Assembly (NCBI GenBank): GCA_026874595.1
Contig: CM049310.1
Location: 89,165,556 to 89,229,555, forward strand
Reading direction: 5' to 3'
From: Sipunculus nudus
Taxonomy: Eukaryota > Annelida > Sipuncula > Golfingiida > Sipunculidae
DNA length: 64,000 nucleotides
The notes beneath the pieces were generated by a model. That model worked only from the letters and a program-made list of their open reading frames with translations, was not told the DNA's origin and did not search any database. The number at the start of each line of letters is the position of its first letter. Position 1 is the first letter of the stretch. Of the stretch, positions 44,801 through 56,638 are shown one piece after another. The position numbers were made by a program, and so were the translations under genes.

Positions 44801-45505
44801 AAACAGAGTCTCCTCTAGGACCCTTGGACTGATCTTTCCAAAACCTGGCATACTTGCACCCTCACCTATGTTGTTGTATGTAACAATGATGGAGAACCTT
44901 TCTGTGGAGTAAACCTGGGTTTCAATTATATAACAACCCTCAATCTCAGGAGTGATTCAACGTATTTAGCTGAAATTTTGCATATTCATAGATCTTAGAC
45001 TCCTCCGCCTTGTATTCAAGACTGGTGGTGCCATCTGCAATAGTTTTCCTATGGTGTCCTTCGGTACATTTGCTGTGGGTGAAAATTGCCTACAATACTT
45101 TTTGTGGAGTGTCCAACTTTGCATTTGCCATCTGTTTGTCTTAGTCGTTGTTCAGTGTATTGGGTTGAAATTGTGCATGTCCAGAGATCTTCGTCACCTC
45201 CATCTCGTAAACAAGACTGGTGGCGCCATCTGCAATCATTTTCCTGTGGTGTCAATTCATACATTTGCTTTGGGTGAAAATTGCTCATATCTCGGGAGTA
45301 TTCATTGTCTGAAATATGGCATGTGCAGTCATCTTGGAAAGTTTTCTCATAAACCAGATGGGTGGCGCCACCTACCTTGTGCAATAGGACAATGTCTACT
45401 TGGAAAGGGATGAATGGTATTTTCACATTCATTTTTTTTAATCACCTGCCAAATTGCACAGTAATTCACAGAGTGAACATTAGACCCCTGGGTCTTTTGT
45501 TTTAC
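41869..45505 (+). repeat. capped repeat with ~339-bp internal tandem array
   Basis: Begins with a diverged cap (TAGCTCAGGTGAGTATAATTC...CTGAGCTATAG). A second start-like block at about 42200 (TTTTTAGTTCACTCTGAACTTATG) is followed by CGTCC-type sequence, then the tandem array at 42272-44740. A tail (44930-45420) has boxes of a third type, and the end is near ACATTAGACCCCTGGGTCTTTTGTTT, a diverged CCATGGGTC cap. Probably two elements, one inside or abutting the other. Confidence 0.5.
42272..44740 (+). repeat. ~339-bp tandem array, eight units
   Basis: TTACCAAATATCTTAGGAAC (or close variants) occurs at about 42272, 42611, 42950, 43289, 43628, 43966, 44270 and 44608, a steady 338-339 bp period apart from one shortened unit. 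Each unit carries one GGTGGCGCCACC or near match, GAGGAAGGGGAATAATTTGA and CAAGATGGCGTCTCTACGG. No frame is open through it. Confidence 0.85.
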
Positions 45506-46357
45506 TTTTCATTCTTTTTCATATGATTTTGTAACATATAAGAAAGGTGTTAAAAAGGTGCACTTTTTTTAAGCACCCAGTAACAGTAAGTCCCATTTTA
45601 GTGGACTTACCTACATGAATATATCTCAAAAGACAATATCTCAAAAGACAATATCTCACTGTAAAAAACTTTTTGTTTCCCCAAAAACTGTGTGTGTTTC
45701 TGGTTGAAAAAAATTTTTTTATATGTATGTGTTTCACTCCCTTGACTAAGCTCAGCTTAGCTTCCCCTCTGCTCCCCCCAACCACTCACCCCACCTAATG
45801 GACAGGATGTATGTATAATTTTCTATATTTAATTCAGTCTTATTCTAGACTTGACTTTTGCTACATATTGGATTTTGGATTGTATCACAAAGGGTACACT
45901 GATTAAAGTGAACATTGAATTGTGTCCATAATGTGATGTTTTGGTGTAAAAGTGTTGATATACATAACATGAGGAATTCATTACTTCAGAAAAGTAAACA
46001 TATTATTCTTTTTTTAGCATGTGTGAATATTAATTTCAGTATTAAATTATAGTTGAGATAGTAATTAGCATCATGATATTGCTTCTCCCTAATCTGTTTT
46101 AAACCCAGCCCAGTGGTCCGCTGTGAGAGATGAAGCCCTTACCTACCATATAAGATAAGCTAGAGTTTATTGATATATATATATGTAATAAAATCATTAC
46201 ATACAAAAGTATTTGGCTTGACTGGCTTGCTTAAACAAACACAATAAACAAGAAATAATAAAATAAAATTGTGTATAGAAAAAAAGATGTATGACTAAGA
46301 ATGTTTGATTAGATTATTGTGCTGCAAGTGATATATTTAATTCCTGAACGGCTGACG
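45506..46357. repeat. diverged body of an AGCTCAG-family copy
   Basis: 45760-46080 resembles the 40200-40600 segment (TTTTGGATTGTA...CACTGATTAAAGTG, GTGTCCATAATGTGATGT), without caps. A TA-rich tract lies near 46169. Confidence 0.45.
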
Positions 46358-46969
46358 CTAAGTGCTAGTTTGAGTTCTTTTGTAATTGCCTGATAGTGAC
46401 CTATAGCGAACCCCCCATTTCATTTTTTTAAACAAATAGTGCGCCGGATGACTATAGTCTTCTATAATGTCGTTTGCTTTCTTCAACAATCGTGTTTGAA
46501 ATAAGGAGTCAACTGTGGGTAAAGGAAACCCAATGATCCTCTCAGCTGTTCTAACTACCCTTGAAAGACGGTTCCTTTCCTCGACCATGATACTGCCTCC
46601 CCATACAGTGACTGACAACGTCAGGACTCCCTGAATTACCGCCCGATAAAACTTTAGTAAAATGGGTTGACTGAGCCTGAAATCTTTTAAGTTTCTTAGA
46701 AAGAATAAGCAGTAATTAACATTTATAGCCCACTTCAAATCAGAAGAAATTCCTAAAAATTTAAAACAGTCAATGATTTCAACCTTGGAGCCTTCAGTTA
46801 CTAAGGGTAATATTTCAGTTTCCTTCCGTCTAAAATTAATTATCATCTCATTGGTTTTCTTTACATTTAACTCCAGATTATTTTTAGAGCACCACGAAGT
46901 TAGAGTTTTAATTTCATTGCGGTAAACACTTTCGTTATTTCCCTGGATGAGCCCAGAAACTGTTGTCAT
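46358..46969 (-). pseudogene. LINE reverse transcriptase C-terminal fragment (CR1/L2/Rex-like)
   Basis: 203 codons open on the - strand. MTTVSGLIQGNNES corresponds to the stretch right after the YADD box. Then come LTSWCSKNNLELNVKKTNEM, FKFLGISSDL, LLKFYRAVIQGVLTLSVTVW, LSRVVRTAERIIGFPLPT and HPAHYLFKKMKWGVRYRSL, all in the order of fish/invertebrate L2- and Rex-type ORF2 C-termini. The frame breaks exactly at the catalytic motif and the endonuclease is gone: 5'-truncated and dead, but young enough to keep 600 bp open. It is a different family from the LINE at 14.6 kb. Confidence 0.8.
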
Positions 46970-47021
46970 GTAACCACTTCACTCCAGGCATCTCCCTTAA
47001 CTCAGCTTAGCTATAGGCTTC

Positions 47022-47950
47022 CATCCCCCCCCCCCCCCCCCCCCGACAGGATGCATTAACTAGATGAATGTTATAATTTTTATTAAAATCTTTGGGTTCT
47101 TTTTAGCGCAGCTGACTATAAGTCATCTGAGCTATAGTGGTGGTCCATTGTCCATCCTCCATCCAGTTGTCCGTCTGTCTGTCCATGCATCCATTAGACA
47201 TGTTTTGAAACCATTAAACCTACGAATCCAAGTTTTGGCATACTGTTACATATCCCCAAGCTCTCCTACCAAACCGAAAACTTGATCACTGCAACTTGGT
47301 TCCTTTGAGAAATGAAGGAAAAACCTCAAATTCTTTTAAAATCCTAATATCACACTTCAGGATTGCCTAATATCAAAAAGCACTTATCTGTTTTTCTTAA
47401 TATTTACCTGGAGTAATCTCCTATTTATTTCCTATATACATGCCAGAAATTAAGTTAATTTCCTAAGTTATGGGCTTGAACATATTGGAATTTGTAAAAA
47501 ATCAGGAAAAATATTTTTTCTCACTGAAATTTTTGAAGTTTGAGACTTTATCCACATTTATACCTTTGTTTAATTAAGATTCAATTGTATATAAAAAAAT
47601 TGGATCTGAATTTTGGAAATATTTTAAGTTATTAGCATGAAAATAAAATCACAAATCAGTACCTTAAATTTCGCCTAACTGTGAACATGACACTTTTTTT
47701 TCCTGTGAGTACTGTTGATTTAATTTTCACAGCATTTAAACATACATATTTAATTAGTTTAAATCTGAAAGTTGAAAAAAAGCTTGAAAATTTGGCTAGT
47801 TATTGAATTTTTTTATGCTCAATTGTAATCAGTTGCTTTGTTCAGATGCTTTTTTTCAGGCAAGACTTTTATTTTGTTTTCATACTTTTTCAGGGGTTTA
47901 TACTTTTTTAAACTTCTCTTCTAAGTTCATCATCATATGGTGATTATAGG
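47022..47950 (+). repeat. AGCTCAG-family copy, diverged and truncated
   Basis: A poly-C tract lies at about 47026-47044. The cap at 47099 reads TTTTTAGCGCAGCTGACTATAAGTCATCTGAGCT, with the GTCC-type stretch at 47142-47182. The body matches 39376-41868 at lower identity; no closing cap is seen here. Confidence 0.55.
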
Positions 47951-48157
47951 CTGTTTTTTTTTTCTGAACTGAATGAGCTCATGAGACATGCTATGTCAAT
48001 AATTCATGAAAGTATAACTTTATTCCCAATTCTCCTTTCTGCCAATATTTTACAAAATTACTGGATATATGGAATACTGGGGTATAGATATACTTTCATA
48101 TCTGTAGCTTGTTTAGCTGTGAATTGTACAGAAATAGTGTCAGTTGGGATTTATTTT

Positions 48158-48703
48158 TATACACCCATCAATGGCCGTCATGTGATGGGAGTATTCAGTC
48201 CATTTGTCCGTCCGTTAACTTTTGTTGTCAGGGCAATAACTTACAGGGGCTTTGATTGATTTTTGCAGAACTCACTGTAAGTACTTACCAACATATTATC
48301 TCGGCAAAGTCCATGCATATTTAATAAGGTCAAGGGTCACTTGGTTACTTTGTGGTGTTGCCTCAATCACTTACAAAGAATATGAAAGATTATGATAAAA
48401 CTCATCAGAAATGTTAATCAATAAAATATCTTGCTTAAGTATAAATTCCAGCAAAATTCATGCATATGTAATGAGAACAGAGGTCACCGCACTTTTGAGG
48501 CACCTTGGTGACTAACCATATAAATCATAAATCCTATAGATTTCCATGAAACTCATTATACCTATTTATACTGATAGACTTTCTCACCTGATTTACATTC
48601 TCATCAAAATTCATGCATATTTAATGAGGTTTGAGGTTACCACACTTTGGAGGTACCTTGGTGACTTAAAAAAATCATGTGGATTTACATGAAACTCATA
48701 CAT
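48158..48703 (+). repeat. third interspersed family (CATATTTAATGAGGTC type), left part
   Basis: Contains ACACCCATCAATGGCCG, GTCCGTCCGTTAAC and repeated ~150-bp phrases with ATGCATATTTAATAAGGTCA and GATTTNCATGAAACTCAT. It breaks off at 48703 after GAAACTCATACA and resumes at about 55027 (TTTCTCATCTGAATTACA). An uninterrupted relative lies at 55620-56150. Confidence 0.6.
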
Positions 48704-50174
48704 TTTTAGCTCAGCTGACTATAAGTCATCTGAGCTATAGTCATGGTCCTTTGTCCGTCGTCCGGCCGTCCGGCCATTAACAGGGCACGTTTTAAAACTG
48801 TTGGACCTACGAATCCAAAATTCTGCATACCATGTCCCCAAAATCTCCTACCATACGGAAAATTGGGTCATTAGGACTTCGTTCCTTCGAGATATTAATG
48901 AAAAACCTCCATTTTCCATAAAAAAGCCATTGTTACACTTCAAAGCTGCCTAATATCAAAACCACTGATCCGTTTTTGATCATATTTAGTATTCATATTT
49001 TCCCATACATTTTCTGTGCACATACCAAAAATTAGGTTAGTATTGGGTATTATTTTGAAGTTATGGGCCCAAATATAATGCAGTTTCTTATAAATCAGGA
49101 AATATATTTGCTCACTTAACATGAGAATTGCTGAAGCTGGAGACTTTTTTAGGGAATATAACTTTATTTAATCAAGATTCTATTGTTTACCAAAAATTAG
49201 ATCTGAATTTTGCAAATTTTTCAAGTTATTAGCATAAATAAAAAATCAGTACCTTAAATTTTGTCCAACTTTGGCAATGGCACGTTTTTTCCCTGTAAGC
49301 ACTGTTGATTTAATTTTCACAGCATATATACATAAGGATTTAATCTTTTGAAATCTGAAATTTCAAAGGAATTGTTTGAAAAAAAAAGTAGCTTTTATTT
49401 AAGTTTTCATACACCATGTCAAGTGTTGTTTACATCTGGCCCACCTAGTAATACAGTCTTCACTTGCATTATGTAACCCGCCCCAGGCAGTTTGCCTTGG
49501 CTTAGCTTGGCCACTACTAGCAGGCTTCCCCTCTGCCCTACACTCCCCCCTCCCAGCTGGTGCATAAATTTGATGAATGTTATAATTTTCTGTATTTTAT
49601 TTTATTTTTGGCTATGCTACATTTTAGATTTTGTATTGTACCACCAGGGTTACAATGATTAAAGTGCACATTTAATTGTGTCCACAAAGTGATGTATTTG
49701 ATGTAAGTGATGAACATCTGTGAACAGGGCACAAATTGTAAAGACTGGACCTAGAATCTTCATTCCTCACACAGTGAGAGACCTATGAAAAGTCTCCATG
49801 GAAACCTGAAATAAGGTCTCTGTTACCCATATCCTTTGAGCTGTGGGGCTCCCAATTACCCCCCAGAATAATGGAAAATTTGATAAAAACAAACTGCAAC
49901 ATCTCAATAACTACGACACTGATAGTCATGATTTTTTGCATATATATTGATCAAGAGGTGTTCCATCAGTTCTTGCAGACTGGTGTTGCCACCTATATTT
50001 TTTCAAATTTTTAAACTTTTTCTTTCTCTGTTTTGGAGACCTTTAAGGATGTAGTTATCTGTCCACAGGGTGCCACTGTGAGTGTCTGGGTCAGGCTGGG
50101 TCAGGCAGTAATTACCAGAGAGCCTCTCTTTCTCTCTCTCTCTTTCTCTCTCTCTCTCTGGCAGTCCCGCTCTC

Positions 50175-50232
<58 letters not shown>

Positions 50233-50540
50233 CCTTATTGCCTCCCTTCCTCCCTCCATCCCTTTCTGTTGACAGGTACTATAAACTAGATACATTAGCT
50301 ATAAATGTTGATGCAATTTAGAAATGTGAATCAACTGAAATATTCACAATCACATGTATGTTATACTGTAAATTTATAGTAACATTCGTGAACCTGGATA
50401 AAAACTATGTAATGAAAAAAAAGGAATAAATGCAAATATTGTTAATTTTTTATTGGCTCAGTAGAATGGGGAAAAAATGATTTGCTTTGTTTCTCCATCT
50501 TTCTGCCTGTTTTAAATATTTAATGTTCATGAATAATCGT
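48704..50540 (+). repeat. AGCTCAG-family copy, left part (chimeric)
   Basis: Cap at 48704-48738. The first ~1 kb is close to 39376-40400 (second half of the element missing). At about 49710 it switches to one unit of the 337-bp type found at 50.7-52.6 kb. The CT-rich microsatellite (50126-50228) lies in it. Confidence 0.55.
50126..50228 (+). repeat. TCTC microsatellite
   Basis: About 100 bp of CT/CTTT repeats with one short interruption. The + and - frames across it give only low-complexity peptides. Confidence 0.9.
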
Positions 50541-52638
50541 TTTTAGCTCAGCTGACTGAAAGTCATCTGAGCTATAGCTATCACTCTTTGTCCGTCGTCC
50601 GTCTGTCCGTCTGTCCGTCTGTCCGTCCGTCCGTCTGTCCGTCTGTCCGTCTGTCCGTCCGTTAACCAGGCACAAATCGTAACCGCTGGACCTAGAACCT
50701 TGTAACTTGGGATTCTGAGAGGTCCATAAAAAATCTCCTTGGAAACCAGAAATTAGGTCTCTGTTACCCATATCCTTCGAGCTATGTGGCCCCAAAGTAC
50801 CCCCCAGAAAAGTCAAAAATTTCATACAAAAACTTCAATATCTCATTAACTACTTGACTGATGGTCATGATTTTTGGCATACATATTGATCATGAGATGT
50901 TACATCATTTCCTGCAGACTGGTGGTGCCACCTGTATTTTTCGATTTTTTACGAATTTTTTTCTCTATTTTTGAGACCTTTAAAAATGTGAACATCTGTT
51001 AACAAGGCACAAATCATAAAGACTGGACTTAGAATCTTAATTCTTGACACACTGAGAGGTCCATGAAAAATCTCCTTGGAAACCAGAAATTAGGTCTCTG
51101 TTACCCATATCCTTTGAGCTATGGGGCCCCAAAGTACCCCCCAGAATAGTAAAAAATTTCATACAAAAACTTCAATATCTCAATAACTACATCACTGATG
51201 GTCTTCATTTTTGGCATACATATTGATCATGAGATGTTCGATCAGTTCCTGCAGACTGGTGGCGCCACCTGTACTGTTTGATTTTTTACGATTTTTTCCT
51301 CTATTTTTGAGACCTTTGAGGATGCTGTCATCTGTTAGCGTGGCACAAATCGTAACAACTGGACCTAGAATCTTCATTTTCGACACACTGAGAGACCTAT
51401 GAAAAGTCTCCATGGAAACCAGAAATTAGGTCTCTGTTACCCATATCCTTCGAGCTATGGGGCCCAAAATTACCCCCCAGAATAGTCAAAAATTTCATAC
51501 AAAAACTTCAATATCTCATTAACTACATCACTGATGGTCATGATTTTCGACATACATATTGATCATGAGATGTTTCATCAGTTTGTGCAGACTGGTGGCG
51601 CCACCTGTATTTTTCAATGTTCACAAATTGTTTTCTCCATTTTTGAGACCTTTAAGGATGTAGTTATCTGTCAACAGGGTACAAATCGTAACGACTGGAC
51701 CTAGAATCTTCGTTCTTGACACACAGGGAGACCCATGATAAGTCTCCATGTAAACCTGAAATTTGGTCTCTGTTACCCATATCCTTTGAGCTATGGCACT
51801 CCAAAGTACAGCTCAGAATAATGGAAAATTTGATACAAAAGCTAAAGTATCTGAACAACTAATGCAGAGATAACCATAATTGTTTGCATGGATATTGATC
51901 ATGGAGTGTTTCATAAGTTTCTGCAGACTGGTGGCACCACCTGTATTTGTTCGGTTTTTTTTACGAAATTTTTCTGTATTTTTGAGACCTTTAAAGATAT
52001 GAACATCTGTTAACAGGGCACAAATCATAAAAACTGGACCAAGAATCTTCATTCTTGACACACAGGGAGACCCATGAAAAGTCTCCATGGAAACTTGAAA
52101 TTAGGTCTCTGTTACCCATATTCTTTAAGCTGTATGGGTCCAAAATACCCCCCCCCCCCCCAGAATAATGGAAAATTTGATACAAAAACTGCAGTATTTC
52201 AATAACTACAACACTGATGGTCATGATTTTCGGCATACATATTGATCATGAGCTGTTCCATCAATTTCTGCAGACTGGGTGTGCCACCTCTATTTTTTTT
52301 CAGATTTTTACGAATTTTTTTCTTTTTTTTTGAGACCTTTAAAGATGTGGTTATCTGTCAACAGGGTACAAATCGCAACAACTGGACCTAGAATCTTCAT
52401 TCTTGTCATGCAAGGAGGCCCATGAAAGGTGCCTGTGGAAACTTGAAATTAGGTCTCTGTTACCCATATCCTTCAAGCTATAGGACTCCGAAGTATCCCT
52501 CAGAATAATGGACAATTTGATACAAAAACTGAAGTATCTGAACAACAAATGCAGAGATCACCATGATTTTTTGCATGGATATTGACCATTAAGTGTTTTT
52601 ATTAGTTTCTGCAGACTGGTGGAGCCACCTGTATTTTT
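50541..52638 (+). repeat. AGCTCAG-capped element with ~337-bp tandem units
   Basis: Cap TTTTTAGCTCAGCTGACTGAAAGTCATCTGAGCT, then GTCCGTCTGTCC repeats (50588-50663), then about six units marked by AGGTCTCTGTTACCCATATC at roughly 50756, 51092, 51429, 51766, 52104 and 52452. Each ends in ACTGGTGGCGCCACCTGTATTTTT or a variant. The element is interrupted at 52638 by a hairpin-ended insertion and finishes at 53810-53992. Confidence 0.7.
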
Positions 52639-53809
52639 GTATCCGCCAAAACGAAGTTTTGCGGATACTATGTTTTTGACCGAGTTCCTCCGCCGCGGCG
52701 GCGTTCGTTTCCAGAGAGCTCCTCGGAGACTAATGGACCGATTATTCCCAAACTTACACCTATTATCGGGTCACATGTGAACTGGTGCCTAACCAATTTG
52801 CATTGACCTCTGACCTTTCCTCTCTATCCAGTGTCCATTTGTGGGTCTGTTTCCACTCATAAACCCTCATATCTCGGGAACCGTTTGACCGATCAGGAAA
52901 TAAAATTGATACAAATTTAGCCCTTGGATTGCTTTATAACATACACAAAAAATGGTGGCGCCACCTGTAACCATGTTTGCACAGTGTCCATCTGTTCATC
53001 TGCCTTGGGTTAAAATCACTCATATCTCTGCAGTGAATTGACTAATTCACCTGAAATTCGTCATGTGTATACATCCAGGATAGCTTTCTTGATTTTATGA
53101 CAGGTGGCGCCACCTACGTTCACGTTCACGCTGATGACATCCAAGCTTATATCTCGGGAACCGTTTGACCGATCAGGAAATAAAATTTATACAAATGTAG
53201 CCCTTTGATAGCTCTGTAACATACACAAAAAATGGTGGCGCCACCTGTAACAATGTTTGCACAGCGTCTGTCTGTTAGTCTGCCGTGGCCTAAAATTACT
53301 CATTTCTCTGTAGTGGTTCGACATAACTGCCTAAAATTTTGCAGGTTTATACATCGTGGACAGCTTTCTTGATTCTATGACAGGTGGCGCCACCTACATT
53401 CTAGTTAACGCTGGACACATCCAAGCTCATATCTCAGGAACCATTTGACCGATTGGGCCAAAATTGTGCATGTGTTTAGATCTCACATAGGTCTTTATCA
53501 TACACAAAACTGGAGGGGTTACCTGCAAAGATTTTTGCACAGTGTTTGTCTGTTTGTCTGCCATGGGCAAAAATCGCTCATATACATGTAGTGGTTTGAC
53601 TTTTCTGCCTAAAATTTTGCAGGTGTATACAACTTGGACAGCTTTCTGGATTTGTGGTAGGTGGCACAACCTACATACACATTTAGGCTGCAGACATCCA
53701 TGCTAATATGCAACATACCTCACTCTATTTCCCCTTGCCACTCAATCCATGCCTCACTATCCGATTTTGGCAGATACATGTAGTCACTTGTCGGTTACCC
53801 GTATTCTAG
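52639..53809 (+). mobile_element. hairpin-ended insertion (family 2), bounded by an empty-site comparison
   Basis: It starts with the hairpin GTATCCGC-C-AAAAC-GAA-GTTTT-GCGGATAC at 52639-52668 and ends at ...GTATTCTAG (53809). The host sequence on either side, CACCTGTATTTTT and TTTAAAAGTTTACACATTTTT, is contiguous in the sister element at about 58514-58550, so the ~1.17 kb between is an insertion. A CTAG 3' end next to T is Helitron-like, but the 5' end is not the classical TC. No target duplication is evident. Inside are alternating units with palindromes at 52954, 53103, 53234 and 53383. No coding capacity. Confidence 0.6.
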
Positions 53810-55026
53810 TTTTAAAAGTTTACACATTTTTCTCTATTTTTGAGATATATAAATACAGACTAAATCTTGGCCTGTTGGTTAATCTGTTTGATGCTTCAGT
53901 TGAATGGGTATATACTACCATTCTGATGATAAAATTTCCTTTGCGAATCTCTTCCCAGTCAGCTGAGCGTCATGACCCATGGGTCACTTGTTTTATAAGC
54001 ACTGTTGAATTAAATTTCATGTCCTGTATGTATATGCAAGGGTGTTGTAACTCTCACCATCCCCTTCTTCATCCCCCTGAGGCTTTGCTCCTTGGCACTG
54101 TGAACAATAGTTCTATGGCTATAGCATAAAATTTAATAATTGAAGAAGATATATACAGAGAGACAGAGGCGTTGTAACTCTGATCATAACACAACACCCC
54201 CCCCCATATCATGTCATTGCACCTATGGAGTGGGGACATTATGGCAACTGTAAACATATCATAAAATTGATAAAAAAGGTTTGGATCTCATCAGACAAAT
54301 GTGTAAACTGTTGAACTGTCAACAGCTTACCAAAAATGTAACCAATGGAAAGGCATGGTTAGATCTCATATATTATTTGCAATATTTTCTTTAATCATAT
54401 GAACCAATCATGGCCCAAATTACCTCTTCCTCTCAAACTTTATCTACATTTCATCATATTTTTAATATTTTAACCTTCTTGGTGGTTCAGTACTGTTGAC
54501 CATTTGTCCATAGGTACCTATGTACATGCCAGAAATTATGTCAATATTGTGTAATATGTAGACGTGAGGGTCTACCTTGTAAAGACCGATCTTGTCAAGA
54601 TATCATTTCATACAGTCACAAATTCATAAATCCCCTCATCAGCATAGTTAATCATAACCTTGTATCTGTCAAATTGAAATCTTGCAGTTTTCCATACACT
54701 ATAGATCCTTCAACAAATAGCCTTATCATCATTATACCACTGCTTAGTATACTGTCATTGCATTCATATTTGCTCAAATAAATTGTTTTTTTTTCAACCC
54801 CTCCCAAATAAATAAAAAATAAATCACTATATTTTACTCCATATTAATCCATCAGTCAGATTATTTCATATATCATTTACTCACATATTACATTATATTC
54901 CTTTATAAAAGCTCAACATGACCATGATATTCATAAGCTTTTTCTACTCAATATAGTATAACAATGGTAATACATATATAGTCCAATCATGATCAGCTGA
55001 GCGCCGTGACCCATGGGTCCCTTGTT
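53810..55026 (+). repeat. closing parts of nested AGCTCAG-family elements
   Basis: 53810-53992 is the tail of the 50541 element, ending in TCAGCTGAGCGTCATGACCCATGGGTCACTTGTT. 53993-55026 resumes an outer copy and ends in TCAGCTGAGCGCCGTGACCC, ATGGGTCCCTTGTT. The stretch 54050-54950 is otherwise unrecognised. Confidence 0.5.
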
Positions 55027-55145
55027 ACCAATAGAGTTTCTCATCTGAATTACATTCTCATCAAAATTCACACATATTTAATAAGGTCAAAGGTTACCAG
55101 ATACATGCTGGGCGTATAATGCACGTTTGTGGTGCTCTTGTTACT
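55027..55145 (+). repeat. third interspersed family, right part after the nested insertion
   Basis: Resumes the phrase broken at 48703 and ends GGGCGTATAATGCACGTTTG, parallel to the end of the 55620-56150 copy. Confidence 0.55.
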
Positions 55146-55619
55146 TCTTATCATACTTTCTTCAGACAAATTTATACTTTTTTCTTGTAAGATTTTATAC
55201 TTTTTTCCATTAAATCCTTAGTGGCAGCACCAAACTGAACAAAATTTGTCGCAGTTTGCTGGCAACCTCATGCAATGGTATAATAGGAGTGATATGGTCT
55301 TGGAGATTGGTCAATGCAAGTTTTGCCCACTGTGTAATGCACTGTGTTAGGCCTCTGGTGGATTAATCTCTTGTATATGCTCAAAAAGGACTGATAGTCC
55401 AAATTCCTAAGTTTTATGTAAAGTTCCTTATTGCATTTTATTAATTATAACAATGATGATAAACATTTCTGCTCCTTTGGGGGAATAATAAAAAAAAATA
55501 ATAATAATTCAAGTTTATGTTCTGACATGTTTTATGATTCTTTTAACCTGGGCCCCTGTTTCAAAAAGACGGATAAAAAGAAACACACAGGCCCATCTGG
55601 GTCTACCAGTTTTCCTTTT
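55146..55619. other. unassigned intronic DNA
   Basis: No repeat match or gene recognised; short A-rich tract at 55489. Confidence 0.35.
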
Positions 55620-56150
55620 TATATGCCCATCTGTGACAGGACCTATTATGGTATAGTCATGGTCTGGTTGTCTGTCTGTCAGTTAACTTACTGCCTCAGT
55701 AACTCTTGGGGTTTCGATGGATTTTTGCTAAACTCAGCACAACTACTCACCAATAGATTATCATGTCCAGTTTGATAATGAACAAAGTCTATGCATATTT
55801 AATAAGGTCAGAAGTCACTAGTCTGATCTGTGGTGTCGCCGTGATAACTTACCAGGAATATAATGAATTTTGATAAATTCAACAGGAGTGTTTATCAGTA
55901 TAATATATCACTTTAGTTTGATTTCAAGCTAAATCCAGGCATATTTAATGAGCTCAGAGGTCACCAGACTTTGGTGGTCATTATGATTACTTACCCAGAA
56001 TCTGATTTTTATGAAACTCATTATGAATATTTACTAGAACAGTTTCTCACCTGTATAACACTCTCAGCAAAAGTCTCACACATTAAATGAGATCAGAGGT
56101 CACAAGATATGCAACAGGGCTATTATGCATCATTTGTTGTGCCTGTTGTG
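55620..56150 (+). repeat. third interspersed family, uninterrupted copy
   Basis: Starts TATGCCCATCTGTGACAGG with GTCTGTCTGTCAGTTAAC, then ~150-bp phrases (GATTTTTATGAAACTCATTA, TGCATATTTAATAAGGTCAG), and ends GGGCTATTATGCATCATTTG. Serves as the empty-site reference for the insertion at 48704-55026. Confidence 0.6.
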
Positions 56151-56185
56151 GCAATATTCTGTTGAATCAAACATTATCAGGATTA

Positions 56186-56522
56186 GGCCAAAAAAAATTA
56201 ATGGTATGGTTCTCAGGCACCGCCCGCATCAATTTTAAACCCCCGCATCAAAACTTTTTATTTTGATTTTCAATAAAAACTTTCCAATTTTGAGCTGCTG
56301 CCGCTCCGACATTTCTTTCAAGAAGATAAAACCATACAATTTCCTTTGTTTTGTAGTGCGTTTACTTATTTAGCAAAATAAAACGGTTATTTTCATGCTT
56401 TTCCCTTATCATTTGACATTTTTATCGAAACATACCAAAAAATTTCAAATAGAAAAAGCGCCCGCCCGCATTGATTTCTGAAAAAAAGTGCCTGAGAACC
56501 ATACCTTTATTTTATTTTGGCC
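56186..56522. mobile_element. Harbinger-like MITE, 337 bp
   Basis: Terminal inverted repeats of about 35 bp start GGCCAAAA and include a perfect 18-bp pair GGTATGGTTCTCAGGCAC (56203-56220) and its complement (56488-56505). It is flanked by TTA on both sides (56183-56185 and 56523-56525). A 3-bp TTA/TWA target is typical of PIF/Harbinger. No transposase. Confidence 0.8.
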
Positions 56523-56638
56523 TTATATCTTCTAGCTTGCAGCATAAAATATTGCAAAAAAAGTTGATTTTCACTTTTCATAATATGCAATAATATGAAA
56601 AGGAAAGTTTATTTGCTGCTGTAGTGAAAGAATATGGA

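Noticed and set aside
45049-45432. 127- and 120-codon overlapping frames on both strands
   Set aside because: Both lie in interspersed repeat units; no codon bias or homology, and the same DNA elsewhere is broken.
50003-50272. Arg/Glu or Leu/Ser-rich frames near 50.0-50.3 kb
   Set aside because: Translation of a CT microsatellite.
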